DNA from: Actinoplanes xinjiangensis
GTDB lineage: Bacteria; Actinomycetota; Actinomycetes; Mycobacteriales; Micromonosporaceae
Assembly (NCBI RefSeq): GCF_003148685.1
Contig: NZ_QGGR01000001.1
Coordinates: forward strand, 310,001 to 374,000
Length of the DNA: 64,000 bases
Direction: 5' to 3'
The notes beneath the pieces are model-generated. The model saw only the letters and a list, made by a program, of their open reading frames with translations, ran no database searches and was not told the origin of the DNA. Shown here one piece after another: positions 25,254 to 34,736 of this stretch (position 1 is the first letter of the stretch; each line of letters starts with the position of its first letter). A program made the translations under genes and the position numbers.

Positions 25254-26294
25254 TCAGGCGAGCTTCTTGGACTTCTTGATCGCGGCGGTCAGCGCCTCGA
25301 GCAGCGGGGCGGAACCGGCCCAGGAGTAGATCGGCACGGCCTGCCACGGGAACACCTGGTTGGCCTTGACCGCGGGCAGCGCGCTCCAGCCCGGCTTCGA
25401 CGCCAGGTCATTGGGCTGCAGGGTGCCGGTACGAGAGTCCAGCCAGATGATGTCGGCGTGGTACTTGTCGGCGTTTTCCCAGCTCAGGGACTCGTAGTAG
25501 TCACCGCCGTCGGTCTTCTCCGGGACGATGACGTCGACGCCGAGCTCCTTGAAGTACATCAGGTCGGACGACACCTTCGGGTTCGACACGTAGAAGATGT
25601 CGGCCGCACCGGAGCCGGCGAGCACCTTGATGCCACCGCTGGCCTTGGCGGCCGCGGACAGGTCGGCGGCGGCCTTCTCGAAGCGGGCCTTGTCCGCCAC
25701 GACCTTCGGCGCGTTCAGGTCGGCACCCAGCGACGCGGCCAGCGCGGCGTACCGCTCGATCGGCTTGGTCAGCGGCACCCGGCCGACGGTGATGGTGGCG
25801 GTCGGCGCGAGCTTGAGGATCTGGTCCTTGCTCTCGTCCGGGATGTACCAGTAGGCACCCGGGTCGAACATGTGGGTGACCAGCAGCTCGGGGGTGAGAG
25901 CGGCGTACTTCTCCACGGAGAACTCGCCCCAGGCGTTGCCGACGATCTGCACCTTGTTGACGTCCAGCGAGCCGGCCTGCTGCTCGGCGGTGCCGTCGGC
26001 CTTCTTCGTCTCGCCGAACACGCCGACGATCGAGTCCTGGAGGCCCAGGTCGACGAGCGCCGCGGCGGTGCCGGTGAACGCGACGATCTTCTTCGGGGTC
26101 TTGTCGGCCTTGAGGTCCTTCGGCTGGTCGTCGGTGAACGCCCAGGGACCGGCGGCGGCGGTGGCGGAGGCGGCCGGTGTCGACCCGGTCTCGTCCTTGC
26201 TGCCACCACAGGCGGCGAGCAGCGCGCCGGCACCGGCGGCGCCACCGGCGGCCAGCAGGCCACGACGGGACAAAGAAAGCTGTGAGTACTTCAT
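25254..26294 (-). CDS. Iron-siderophore-binding lipoprotein (FecB/FepB type), Tat-exported
   Basis: 346 residues. The signal has a twin-arginine motif SRRGLL (residues 9-14) and a lipobox LAAC with Cys29, so it is probably a Tat-exported lipoprotein. The body is a periplasmic-binding-protein type II/TroA-like fold ('KKIVAFTGTAAALVDLG', 'ITVGRVP', 'VFPWQAVPIYSW'). It binds a ferric siderophore for the divergent FecCDE genes. The ATG at 26294 is chosen over a TTG two codons upstream. The iron box in the gap implies iron repression. Confidence 0.88.
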   Translation of the reverse strand: MKYSQLSLSRRGLLAAGGAAGAGALLAACGGSKDETGSTPAASATAAAGPWAFTDDQPKDLKADKTPKKIVAFTGTAAALVDLGLQDSIVGVFGETKKADGTAEQQAGSLDVNKVQIVGNAWGEFSVEKYAALTPELLVTHMFDPGAYWYIPDESKDQILKLAPTATITVGRVPLTKPIERYAALAASLGADLNAPKVVADKARFEKAAADLSAAAKASGGIKVLAGSGAADIFYVSNPKVSSDLMYFKELGVDVIVPEKTDGGDYYESLSWENADKYHADIIWLDSRTGTLQPNDLASKPGWSALPAVKANQVFPWQAVPIYSWAGSAPLLEALTAAIKKSKKLA

Positions 26295-26337
26295 CTTCAA
26301 GTCTTTCTGGGGTACGACCGGCCCTTCGACCGCGTGC

Positions 26338-26356
26338 GATGGTTAGGCTAACCTAA
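26338..26356. promoter_or_regulatory. DtxR/DmdR-type iron box
   Basis: The core TTAGGCTAACCTAA (26343-26356) matches the last 14 positions of the 19-bp consensus bound by the iron repressors DmdR1, IdeR and DtxR; the first five positions (GATGG) are weaker. It lies between the binding-protein gene and the permease genes and can control both directions. Confidence 0.88.
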
Positions 26357-26454
26357 CGAACCGATCGCGCGTCAACAGGATCCAGCACACCCGGGACGGG
26401 AGAGCCGCACTGTCCACCTATGACACCCTCGCTGACCAGGGGGTACACACGACC

Positions 26455-27450
26455 GTGCCGCCGCGGGCGGGACGGCGGCCGTCCGTACGCCTGCTCGGTC
26501 TGGTCCTCGCCGTGGTGATGCTCGTCGCGGTCGTCATGCTGAGCATCGGATTCGGCGCGCGGTTCCTCTCCCCCGGCGAGGTCTGGGCCGGACTGTGGAA
26601 CCCGGACTCGCCCTACTACCGGATCGTCCACGAGATGCGGCTCCCGCGGACGCTGCTCGGGCTGATGGTCGGCATGGCGCTCGGCCTGGCCGGCGCGATC
26701 ATGCAGGCGCTGACCCGCAACCCGCTGGCCGACCCGGGCCTGCTCGGCATCAACGCGGGCGCCTCGGCGGCGGTGGCCACGGCCGCCGTCTTCTTCGGTG
26801 TCGGCACCTTCTTCGGGTACGTGTGGTTCGCCCTCGCCGGCGCCGCAATCGTCACCGCGATGGTGTATGCGGTCGGTGGCGGGCGCTCGGCCACCCCGGC
26901 ACGGCTCGCGCTGGCCGGTGCCGCACTCAACGCCACCCTGCTCTCCTACGTGTCCGCCGTGCTGCTGTCCGACACGCAGGCCATCGACAAGATGAAGTTC
27001 TGGACCGCCGGTTCCCTGGCCAGCGCCGACTTCGCGACCGTCGAGCGGCTGCTGCCGTTCTTCGTGGTGGGCCTGCTCACCGGCCTGCTGGTGGCCCGCC
27101 CGCTGAACGCGCTGTCGCTCGGCGACGACGCGGCCCGGGCTCTCGGCGCCAATCCGTCGGTGATCCGCACCGCGGTCATCGTGGCGGTCACCCTGCTCTG
27201 TGGCAGCGCCACCGCGGCGTGCGGGCCGATCGTCTTCATCGGACTGCTCATCCCGCACATGGTCCGCCCGTTCACCGGCCCGGATCTGCGCTGGCTCCTG
27301 CCCTACACGGCGATCCTCGCGCCGGTGCTGCTGCTCGGTGCCGACGTGCTCGGCCGCATCCTGGGCAGCCCCGGCGAGTTGCAGGTCGGCACGGTCACCG
27401 CGGTCCTCGGCGGTCCCCTGTTCCTCTATCTCGTGCGAGCCGCCAAATGA
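26455..27450 (+). CDS. Siderophore ABC permease 1 (FecCD family)
   Basis: 331 residues, about ten predicted spans. 'RLPRTLLGLMVGMALGLAG' and 'NPLADPGLLGINAGAS' are the FecCD signatures. GTG start. It overlaps permease 2 by four bases (ATGA). With the second permease it forms the heterodimeric channel of the importer. Confidence 0.9.
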   Translation: MPPRAGRRPSVRLLGLVLAVVMLVAVVMLSIGFGARFLSPGEVWAGLWNPDSPYYRIVHEMRLPRTLLGLMVGMALGLAGAIMQALTRNPLADPGLLGINAGASAAVATAAVFFGVGTFFGYVWFALAGAAIVTAMVYAVGGGRSATPARLALAGAALNATLLSYVSAVLLSDTQAIDKMKFWTAGSLASADFATVERLLPFFVVGLLTGLLVARPLNALSLGDDAARALGANPSVIRTAVIVAVTLLCGSATAACGPIVFIGLLIPHMVRPFTGPDLRWLLPYTAILAPVLLLGADVLGRILGSPGELQVGTVTAVLGGPLFLYLVRAAK

Positions 27451-28490
27451 CCACCCTGGAGAGACCCGCGGTCCGCAACCGGTCGATCGGCAGCCGGGTC
27501 GGCATCCGCCCGCGGGCCGTCGTGGTCGGCGCCGTCGCGGCGCTCGGCGCGTTCGTGATCAGTGTGTTCAGTCTCGGCACCGGCGACTTCGCGATCGCCC
27601 CGGCCGACGTGGTGACCACCCTGTTCGGCGAGGGCAACCCGGCGCACGAGTTCATCATCAGCGAGTTGCGGCTGCCCCGCCTGGTCACCGCGCTGGCCGT
27701 CGGCGCGGCCCTCGCGGCCGGCGGCGCGGTCTTCCAGTCGCTGGTGCGCAACCCGCTCGGCAGCCCCGACATGCTCGGTGTCACCAACGGCGCGAGCACC
27801 GCGGCGCTGACCGTGGTGATCCTCGGCGGCACCAGCACCCAACTGTCGATCGCCGCGGTCGCCGGCGGCCTGGCCGCCACCCTGCTCATCCAGCTGATCG
27901 CCGGCCGGGCCCTGCACGGTTTCCGGTTCATCCTGGTCGGCATCGGGATGGCCGCCATCCTCACCGGCATCAGCGGCTACCTGCTCACCCGCGGCGTCCA
28001 GATGGAGAATGCGCGGGCGCTGCTCTGGCTCACCGGCAGCCTCGACGGGCGCGACTGGGGCCAGGCCGTCCCGATGCTGATCGTGCTCGGTGTCACCCTG
28101 CCGGTCCTGCTGCTGGTCTGCGGCCCGGGGCTGCGGATGCTGGAGATGGGTGACGACTCGGCGTCCGCGCTCGGCGTTCCGGTGTCCCTGCTGCGCAACG
28201 GGTCCCTGCTGGCCGCCGCGCTGCTGGTGTCGTTCGCCGCGGCCAGCGCCGGCCCGGTGAACTTCGTCGCCCTGATCGCCCCGCACCTGGCGAAACGGCT
28301 CACCCGGGCGCCCGGCCCCAACCTGCTGCCGTCGATCGCGGTCGGCGCGCTGCTGCTCACCGGCGCCGACTTCATCGCCCAGCACCTGCTCGAGGACCGG
28401 GCGCTGCCGGTCGGCGTGGTCACCGGTCTGGTCGGCGGCGCCTACCTGGTCTGGCTCCTGACCACCGAACGCCGTGCCGGGCGGATCTGA
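27447..28490 (+). CDS. Siderophore ABC permease 2 (FecCD family)
   Basis: 347 residues, about ten predicted spans. 'ELRLPRLVTALAVGAALAAGG' and 'NPLGSPDMLGVTNGAS' repeat the FecCD signatures of its partner. Coupled to the permease upstream. Confidence 0.9.
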   Translation: MTTLERPAVRNRSIGSRVGIRPRAVVVGAVAALGAFVISVFSLGTGDFAIAPADVVTTLFGEGNPAHEFIISELRLPRLVTALAVGAALAAGGAVFQSLVRNPLGSPDMLGVTNGASTAALTVVILGGTSTQLSIAAVAGGLAATLLIQLIAGRALHGFRFILVGIGMAAILTGISGYLLTRGVQMENARALLWLTGSLDGRDWGQAVPMLIVLGVTLPVLLLVCGPGLRMLEMGDDSASALGVPVSLLRNGSLLAAALLVSFAAASAGPVNFVALIAPHLAKRLTRAPGPNLLPSIAVGALLLTGADFIAQHLLEDRALPVGVVTGLVGGAYLVWLLTTERRAGRI

Positions 28491-28564
28491 TGCCCGCCTC
28501 CCCTCCCACGCCGGACCGGGACGGATCTGAGGACCCGATGACCGACAACGCACCAGGAGAACAG

Positions 28565-29377
28565 ATGACGGGTCACACGTCCCGGCTCAGTGGCAGCGGG
28601 ATGACGCTCGCCTACGACAAGCGGGTCATCGCCGAGAACCTGAGCGTCGAGATCCCGGACGGCTCGTTCACCGTGATCATCGGGCCGAACGCGTGCGGCA
28701 AGTCGACCCTGCTGCGGGCACTGGCCCGGCTGCTCAAGCCGACCGCCGGCACCGTGCTGCTGGACGGCCGGGATGTGCACTCGCAGCCCACCCGCACGGT
28801 CGCCAGAACCCTCGGCCTGCTGCCGCAGTCGTCGACCGCGCCGGACGGCATCACCGTGGCCGAGCTGGTGGCCCGGGGCCGCTACCCGCATCAGGGCATC
28901 CTGCGCCGCTGGTCCGCCGAGGACGAGAACGTCGTGCAGGAGTCGATGCTGGCGACCGGGGTGGCCGACCTGGCCGACCGGCACGTCGACGAACTCTCCG
29001 GCGGCCAGCGGCAACGGGTGTGGCTGGCCATGGCGCTCGCCCAGCAGACGCCGCTGCTGCTGCTCGACGAGCCGACCACCTACCTGGACATCGCCCACCA
29101 GATCGAGGTGCTCGACCTCTGCGCCGAGCTGCACGAACGCCAGGGCCGGACCCTCGTCGCGGTCCTGCACGACCTCAACCACGCGGCCCGGTACGCCACC
29201 CATCTGATCGCCATGCGGTCCGGCCGGGTGGCCCGGTCCGGGCCGCCCTCCGAGGTGCTCACCGCCGAACTGGTCGAGGAGGTCTTCGGGCTGCCGTGCC
29301 GGGTCATCGACGACCCGGAGACCGGCACCCCGCTGGTCATCCCGGCCGCCCGCCGCTCGACGGGCGCTCCGGTCTGA
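28565..29377 (+). CDS. Siderophore ABC transporter ATP-binding protein (FecE type)
   Basis: 270 residues. Walker A GPNACGKST (near 40-48), signature LSGGQRQRVW, Walker B LLLLDEPTTYLD and 'LHDLNHA' with the switch His. The start at 28565 has AGGAG five bases upstream; ATG codons at 28538 (with GAGG) and 28490 (overlapping the permease stop) are also in frame. It completes the fec-type importer. Confidence 0.88.
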   Translation: MTGHTSRLSGSGMTLAYDKRVIAENLSVEIPDGSFTVIIGPNACGKSTLLRALARLLKPTAGTVLLDGRDVHSQPTRTVARTLGLLPQSSTAPDGITVAELVARGRYPHQGILRRWSAEDENVVQESMLATGVADLADRHVDELSGGQRQRVWLAMALAQQTPLLLLDEPTTYLDIAHQIEVLDLCAELHERQGRTLVAVLHDLNHAARYATHLIAMRSGRVARSGPPSEVLTAELVEEVFGLPCRVIDDPETGTPLVIPAARRSTGAPV

Positions 29378-29398
29378 CCACCGGCGCCGGCGGGCGAC

Positions 29399-30592
29399 TC
29401 ACCCGAAGATCTCGGCCACCACGTGTGCGGCGATCGCCAGGGACGACGTCGCCGCGGGTGACGGAGCGTTGCGTACGGCCGTGACCGGGCCCAGCCGGTG
29501 GATCCGGAAGTCGTCGACGAGGCTGCCGTCGCGGTCCAGGGCCTGGGCGCGCACCCCGGCGCCGGCCCGCACCACGTCGGCCGCCCCGATCTCCGGGACG
29601 TACCGCATCGCCTCGGCCATGTAGTGGCTCTTCGACAGCGAGCCGCGGACCTCCTTGATTCCGGTCCGCCAGTGTTTCCGGGCCATCTGCCAGGTGCCCG
29701 GCCAGGTCGCGATGCCGGCCAGGTCGGGGAGGGAGAACGTCGTGCGGGTGTAGCCCTCCCGGGCGGTGGCCAGGACCGCGTTCGGGCCGACCTCGACGAT
29801 CCCGGTGACCCGGCGGGTGAAGTGCACGCCCAGGAACGGGTACCGCGGGTCCGGGACCGGGTAGATCATGCCCCGGACCAGGTCGGTCTTCTCGTCGCTG
29901 ACCCGCATGTACTCACCACGGAAGGGGATGATCCGCGGCGCGGGTTCGTCACCGGCCAGCCGGGCGACCTTGTCGGTGTGGATGCCGGCGCAGACGATCA
30001 CCTGGTCGACGGTGACGCTCTGCTCGCCGGACTCGATCCGGATCGACCCGACGTTCCGCTTGACGGCGGTGACCGGGAAGTTCAGGCGTACCTCTCCGCC
30101 GGCCCGCCGGATGTCCTCGGCGAACGCCTTCGCGACGCCCGGGAAATCGGTGATCGCCGTCTCCGGCGAATGCAGCGCGGCCAGGCCGGCGGCATGCGGT
30201 TCGATCTCGCGGATCCCGCTCGGGTCGACCCTGCGCAGACCGGGTACGCCGTTCTCGCGCGCCCTCTTCTCCAGGTCGTCCAGACGCCCCAGTTCGTCCT
30301 CCCGCACCGCGACGACGAGTTTTCCGCATTCGTCGTACGCGATCCCCCGTTCCCCGCAGTACTCGCGCAGCAGCAGCCGCCCGCGGGTGCAGAGTTCCGC
30401 CTTGAGGCTGCCCGGGGTGTAGTAGATACCGGCGTGCACGACGCCCGAGTTGTGGCCGGTCTGGTGCTGCCCGACCTCGGACTCCTTCTCGACGACCACG
30501 ACCCGGGTGCCGGGCCGGCGCAGGCTGATCTCCCGGCCGATGGCCAGGCCGACGATGCCGGCTCCGATGATCCCGATGATCTCGTCCGCCAC
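29399..30592 (-). CDS. lhgO: L-2-hydroxyglutarate oxidase/dehydrogenase (LhgO)
   Basis: 397 residues, DAO-type FAD oxidoreductase. The dinucleotide-binding loop GAGIVGLAIG is at the N-terminus; 'GQHQTGHNSGVVHAGIYY' and 'RGEYMRV' are hallmarks of LhgO, which oxidises L-2-hydroxyglutarate to 2-oxoglutarate. GTG start at 30592; the open frame to 30670 adds a non-family extension. It follows the histidine kinase gene on the same strand with a ~96-bp gap and may have its own promoter. Confidence 0.88.
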   Translation of the reverse strand: MADEIIGIIGAGIVGLAIGREISLRRPGTRVVVVEKESEVGQHQTGHNSGVVHAGIYYTPGSLKAELCTRGRLLLREYCGERGIAYDECGKLVVAVREDELGRLDDLEKRARENGVPGLRRVDPSGIREIEPHAAGLAALHSPETAITDFPGVAKAFAEDIRRAGGEVRLNFPVTAVKRNVGSIRIESGEQSVTVDQVIVCAGIHTDKVARLAGDEPAPRIIPFRGEYMRVSDEKTDLVRGMIYPVPDPRYPFLGVHFTRRVTGIVEVGPNAVLATAREGYTRTTFSLPDLAGIATWPGTWQMARKHWRTGIKEVRGSLSKSHYMAEAMRYVPEIGAADVVRAGAGVRAQALDRDGSLVDDFRIHRLGPVTAVRNAPSPAATSSLAIAAHVVAEIFG

Positions 30593-30688
30593 AGGTGCTG
30601 CCTCTCTGATGCTGCCATCTCGGCTACCGGAGTCGATGGCGGGGTTCTTGACCTTGATATAGAACCGCATCGGCGGCCGGCCGTGGAA

Positions 30689-32062
30689 CTATCCGGCGGG
30701 CTGAGCCCCCGGCAGCCGGACGGTGACGACCGTGCCCCGCGGATCGTTCGGCCCGGCGGTGACGCAGCCACCGTGCTGGTTGGCGATCTGCGCGACGATC
30801 GCCAGGCCCAGGCCGGAACCCGGCATCGAGCGGGCCGCGGGCGCCCGGTAGAAACGGTTGAACACGTGCGGCAGGTCCTCGTCGGCGATCCCCGGGCCGT
30901 TGTCGGCGACGGTCAGCACCCCACCGGCCAGGCGGGTGGTGACGGTGCCGCCGGGCGGGCTCCACTTGGCCGCGTTGTCCAGCACGTTCACCACCATCCG
31001 CTCCAGCTCGCCGGGCCGGCCCAGCACGGTCACCGGCTCCAGACCGGTGTCGAAGCTCAGCCCCGGCGCGCGGATCCGCACCCGGTTGATCGCGGCCGTC
31101 ACCACCTCGGCGTACTCCACCTGCTCGATGGTCTCCCGGCTGCCCTCCTCGCGGGACAGCTCGACCAGCTCGGTGGTGAGCGTGGCCAGCTCCCGGACCT
31201 GGGCGTCCAGGTCGTCGAGCAGTTTGACCCGTTCCTCCGCAGGCAGCCGGTGCGCCAGGTCGGGCTGGCGCTCCACCGCGACGAGCAGCTCCACGTTCGT
31301 CCGGATGCTGGTCAGCGGGGTGCGCAACTCGTGGCCGGCGTCCTCGACGAGGGCCCGCTGCGCCTGCCGGGAGGCGTCGATGGCGGTGAGCATGGCGTTC
31401 ACCGAGCGGCCCAGGCGGGCGATCTCGTCGTTGCCGGACACCTCGATCGGCCGGGTCAGGTCCATCGACACGGCGACGTCCTCGACCGCCTCGGTCAGGT
31501 GGTCGACCGGGCCGAGCCCGGCCCGGGCCACGGTGCGCCCGAGGACCGCCGCCCCGGCGATACCGACCGCGCAGCCGAGCGCGAGCAGCACCGCGAACGC
31601 GGCCAGCACCCGCTCGTCGGGGCTCGGGTCGAGACCGACCTGGACCGCTCCGCCGCCCTCGATCGGGACGGTCAGCATCAGATACTCGCCGGGACCGATG
31701 GTGACCTGCTCCCGGGTCCCCGGCTGGCCGGCGGTGGCGATGGCGACGGCCGTCGCGGTGACCGGCAGCCGGACGGCGCTGCCGCCGATCACCGCCCCGG
31801 ACGGGTCGAGGACCTGCCAGCAGGGCCCGATCTCCTTGTCGTCCGGGTCCGGGCGGGCACCCTGCGACTTCAGCCACTGCCAGGGATTCTCGGCGATGGT
31901 ACGGGCGTCGGCCAGCAGCTCCGCGGAGATCTTGTTCTGCTGGATCGCCCGCACGCTCACCCACGCACCACCCGACACGAGCAGCACCGCGGCCGCCACC
32001 GCGCCGGTGACCAGCAGCGACAGCCGGTCGTGCAGGGGCCGGGCCCGCCACCACGCTCTCAC
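30689..32062 (-). CDS. Sensor histidine kinase (HAMP, HisKA, HATPase)
   Basis: 457 residues. Two spans frame an extracytoplasmic domain; HAMP follows, then HisKA with the phospho-acceptor in '[13 protein letters not shown]' and an HATPase_c domain with [15 protein letters not shown] and GSGLGLAIV boxes. The GTG start overlaps the response regulator stop by four bases (GTGA). Last gene of the operon that begins with the ferric reductase-like protein, so it likely senses a redox or metal-related cue (inference). Confidence 0.9.
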   Translation of the reverse strand: MRAWWRARPLHDRLSLLVTGAVAAAVLLVSGGAWVSVRAIQQNKISAELLADARTIAENPWQWLKSQGARPDPDDKEIGPCWQVLDPSGAVIGGSAVRLPVTATAVAIATAGQPGTREQVTIGPGEYLMLTVPIEGGGAVQVGLDPSPDERVLAAFAVLLALGCAVGIAGAAVLGRTVARAGLGPVDHLTEAVEDVAVSMDLTRPIEVSGNDEIARLGRSVNAMLTAIDASRQAQRALVEDAGHELRTPLTSIRTNVELLVAVERQPDLAHRLPAEERVKLLDDLDAQVRELATLTTELVELSREEGSRETIEQVEYAEVVTAAINRVRIRAPGLSFDTGLEPVTVLGRPGELERMVVNVLDNAAKWSPPGGTVTTRLAGGVLTVADNGPGIADEDLPHVFNRFYRAPAARSMPGSGLGLAIVAQIANQHGGCVTAGPNDPRGTVVTVRLPGAQPAG

Positions 32063-32769
32063 AGCGGCTCCTCCCGCAGCACGAATCCGACACCGCGGAC
32101 GGTGTGCAGCAACCGTGCCTCGCCCTCGGCCTCCAGCTTGCGCCGAAGATAGCCGAGATAGACGTGCAGACTGTTCGACCCCTCGCCGAAGTCGTAGCCC
32201 CAGACCTGCTCGAACAGTGCGGTCCGGGTCAGCACCTGCCGGGGATGGCGCAGGAACGCCTCCAGGATCCCGAATTCGGTACGGGTCAGTTTCAGGGCGC
32301 GCCCGCCCCGCCACACCTCCCGGGTGGCCGGGTCCATCCGTACATCCGCGAAGGTCAGAAGGTCTTCCCCGGCCTCCTCCTCGGTGGCAACCGTGGAGAG
32401 GGCGGAACGGCGCAGCAGCGCCCGGATCCGGGCCAGCAGTTCCTGGAGGGCGAACGGTTTCACCAGGTAGTCGTCGGCGCCCGCGTCGAGCCCGGCGACC
32501 CGGTCGCCGACACTGTCGCGGGCGGTCAGCATCAGCACCGGCACCACCACGCCGCCGGCCCGCAGCTGCCGGCACGTCTCCAGGCCGTCCATCCGGGGCA
32601 TGCTCACGTCGAGGACCATCGCGTCCGGCTCGCCGGCCCGCACCACGTCGAGGGCGGCCAGGCCGTCCTGCGCGGTGTCCACCTGGTAGCCCTGGAACCG
32701 CAGGGTACGGGCCAGCGAGTCACGCACGGCCGTGTCGTCCTCCACCACCAGGATCCGCATAGGGCCCAT
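32059..32769 (-). CDS. OmpR/PhoB-family response regulator
   Basis: 236 residues: receiver domain with phospho-acceptor Asp54 ([12 protein letters not shown]) and switch Lys in LVKPF, then a winged-helix DNA-binding domain ('[22 protein letters not shown]'). It resembles the MprA/CutR type. It overlaps the FMN-binding gene stop by one base. Probable target: the 11-bp-phased repeats at 34585-34624. Confidence 0.92.
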   Translation of the reverse strand: MGPMRILVVEDDTAVRDSLARTLRFQGYQVDTAQDGLAALDVVRAGEPDAMVLDVSMPRMDGLETCRQLRAGGVVVPVLMLTARDSVGDRVAGLDAGADDYLVKPFALQELLARIRALLRRSALSTVATEEEAGEDLLTFADVRMDPATREVWRGGRALKLTRTEFGILEAFLRHPRQVLTRTALFEQVWGYDFGEGSNSLHVYLGYLRRKLEAEGEARLLHTVRGVGFVLREEPL

Positions 32770-33167
32770 TAAAGCCCGGCGGCGTCGATCGCCGACTGCA
32801 GGGACTCCCGGTAGCCGCCACTGGTGTAGGTGGCCCCCGACACCGAGTCGACGTCCGCGCTCTGCGCCGCCAGGGTCGCCGCGACCAGCTCCGGGACGGC
32901 CCGCGCGCTGATCTCGTCGTGCCGCTGGCTACCGGTCGGGTACACCGGCACCGCCACCGAGGTGATCCGCCCGCCCGCGACGGTGATCACCACCTGGACG
33001 TCGCCCTCCTGCGTGCGCGCGACCTCCCCGGAGAAGCTCTGCCCCTCCCCCGCCGGGGTCGCCGCGACCGTGGCGGGAGCCGGCGAGGGACCGGTGCTGG
33101 TGCGGTAGCTGAACAGCAGCACGAGTGCCGCCACGGTGGAGAGCATCCACAGACTGATACGTCGCAT
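32769..33167 (-). CDS. Membrane-anchored FMN-binding domain protein
   Basis: 132 residues: one N-terminal span, a spacer, then an FMN_bind domain. The C-terminal '[13 protein letters not shown]' (D107, SGAT 110-113) fits the motif at which ApbE attaches FMN covalently to Thr. It probably carries electrons on the outer membrane face, paired with the ferric-reductase-like protein 12 bp upstream. No apbE gene is seen in the window. Confidence 0.87.
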   Translation of the reverse strand: MRRISLWMLSTVAALVLLFSYRTSTGPSPAPATVAATPAGEGQSFSGEVARTQEGDVQVVITVAGGRITSVAVPVYPTGSQRHDEISARAVPELVAATLAAQSADVDSVSGATYTSGGYRESLQSAIDAAGL

Positions 33168-33179
33168 CGAAGAATCCCC

Positions 33180-34562
33180 TTACCAGGCGAACAGCTCGGT
33201 GTGGACGCGGTCGGCGCGGACCCCGGCGGCGATCGCCGCGGCCCTCGCCGTGCCGGCCCAGTCCTCCGGGCCGCAGACGTACACGCGGGAGGCCGCGATC
33301 CGGGGCGCCACCTGACGCAGAGCCTCGGCGTCGCCGGTGCCCGCGAGGCTGCCCGGCAACCAGGAGGCGCTGCGGGCCCGGGAGCCGGTCAGGTACACCA
33401 CCCGCACCCCGCGGCGTGCGGCGAACCACTCCAGCTCCCCGCGGAAGGCGAGGTCGGCATCGGTGCGGGCACGGTAGATCAGGGTGGCCTCGCCGTCGCG
33501 GTAGGGCAGCTCGCCGAGCAGCGACAGCAGCGGGGTGATGCCGATGCCGCAGGCCATCAGCACGACCGGCTCACCGGCGTAGGACTCGCCGGTCAGCCTG
33601 CCGTAGGGCCCCTCGAACAGCACCCGGGAGCCGGGCTTGAGACCCGCGACCCGGGAGCTGCCGTCACCGGAGTCCTTCACGGTGATCCGCAGGCCGTCGC
33701 CGTGCGGCGTCGCCGACAGCGAGAACGGGTTCGCGCGGGTCCAGCCGGGTCCGTCCAGGAACCGCCAGTGAAAGAACTGCCCGGCCCGCGCCGGCAGCTC
33801 GGCGAGTCGCTCACCGGTCAGATACACCGAGGTCAGACCCGGTCCCTCGGCGACCACCCGGCTCACCGTGAGGCGGTGCCTGCGGTTACGGATCACCGGC
33901 AGACCGATGCGGTACGCCAGAACGGCACCCGCCGCGGCCAGGTAGAGGGTCCACCAGTAGGCGCGCGCCCACGCCGTGCCGGTGAAGTCCTCGCCGGCCC
34001 AGATCTGATGCGGCAGCGCCAGACCCACTCCCAGATACGCGTACAGGTGCAGCAGATGCCACGACTCGTAGCGCAGCCGCCGCCGGGCCGCCCGCATCGA
34101 CGTGACCACGACCATCACCAGCGCGAGGGTGCCGGCCGCGGCGAGCAGCATCCCCGGGTACGTCAGGACCAGCTCCCACAGCGTGGTGAGGAGGTTCGCG
34201 CCGGCTGCGTACCCGATGGTGATCGTGACGATGTGCAGCACCATCAGCCAGAACGAGGTGAATCCGGTCCACCGGTGCCAGCGGGCCAGCCGGTCCTGGC
34301 CGAAGGCCCGCTCCACCAGCGGGATGCGGGCCATCAGCAGCACCTGGAGCAGCAGCAGGTCGGAGGCGTACAGGCCGGTGAGCCGTCCGATCGCGGTGAC
34401 CGCGTCGCCACCGGTCAGATCGGACACGCCGCCGTTGCCCACCCAGAGCACGGTGACGATCAGAAGGCTCAGCGCGGCGGCGGCCGCACCGGCGCCCGGC
34501 CACCACGAGGGGGTGACGGGCAGCCGGCGCCGGACGGCGGCGGGAGCAGTGGTTGCGGTCAT
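33180..34562 (-). CDS. Ferric reductase-like transmembrane protein with FAD/NAD(P)H domain
   Basis: 460 residues. The N-terminal half has about six spans with haem-ligand-type His in 'LHIVTI' and 'SWHLLHLYAYLG'; the C-terminal half is a ferredoxin-reductase module with the flavin-binding 'RANPFSLSA', NAD(P) loop 'ACGIGITPLLSLL' and terminal 'ELFAW'. It likely passes electrons from NAD(P)H across the membrane to the FMN-binding protein or an external acceptor. The ATG at 34562 is preferred over a TTG at 34571. First gene of a four-gene operon down to 30689. Confidence 0.88.
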   Translation of the reverse strand: MTATTAPAAVRRRLPVTPSWWPGAGAAAAALSLLIVTVLWVGNGGVSDLTGGDAVTAIGRLTGLYASDLLLLQVLLMARIPLVERAFGQDRLARWHRWTGFTSFWLMVLHIVTITIGYAAGANLLTTLWELVLTYPGMLLAAAGTLALVMVVVTSMRAARRRLRYESWHLLHLYAYLGVGLALPHQIWAGEDFTGTAWARAYWWTLYLAAAGAVLAYRIGLPVIRNRRHRLTVSRVVAEGPGLTSVYLTGERLAELPARAGQFFHWRFLDGPGWTRANPFSLSATPHGDGLRITVKDSGDGSSRVAGLKPGSRVLFEGPYGRLTGESYAGEPVVLMACGIGITPLLSLLGELPYRDGEATLIYRARTDADLAFRGELEWFAARRGVRVVYLTGSRARSASWLPGSLAGTGDAEALRQVAPRIAASRVYVCGPEDWAGTARAAAIAAGVRADRVHTELFAW

Positions 34563-34584
34563 GAGCGCCAACCCTGACGCGATC

Positions 34585-34624
34585 TTCTAAGACGCCCGAG
34601 GGTGGCTTCTAAGGGTTCGCTAAG
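34585..34624 (-). promoter_or_regulatory. 11-bp-phased direct repeats, probable response-regulator box
   Basis: On the minus strand the order is CTTAGCG, N4, CTTAGAA, N15, CTTAGAA (34624-34618, 34613-34607, 34591-34585), so the heptamers start at 11- and 22-bp intervals. OmpR/PhoB-type regulators bind such heptamer-plus-4 arrays. A possible -10 (CAGGGT, 34576-34571) starts 8 bp after the last heptamer, which would give a nearly leaderless transcript for the gene at 34562. Confidence 0.62.
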
Positions 34625-34736
34625 AGCCCGGCGGGCGGTGAACGGCCCGGTAGGACGATGGTTTCGAAGATGCCGAACCCAGGCACGTTGATAGGCTTCG
34701 CTGCCTTCCCGGACCCCGCGAGCTGCTGAGGACCAC

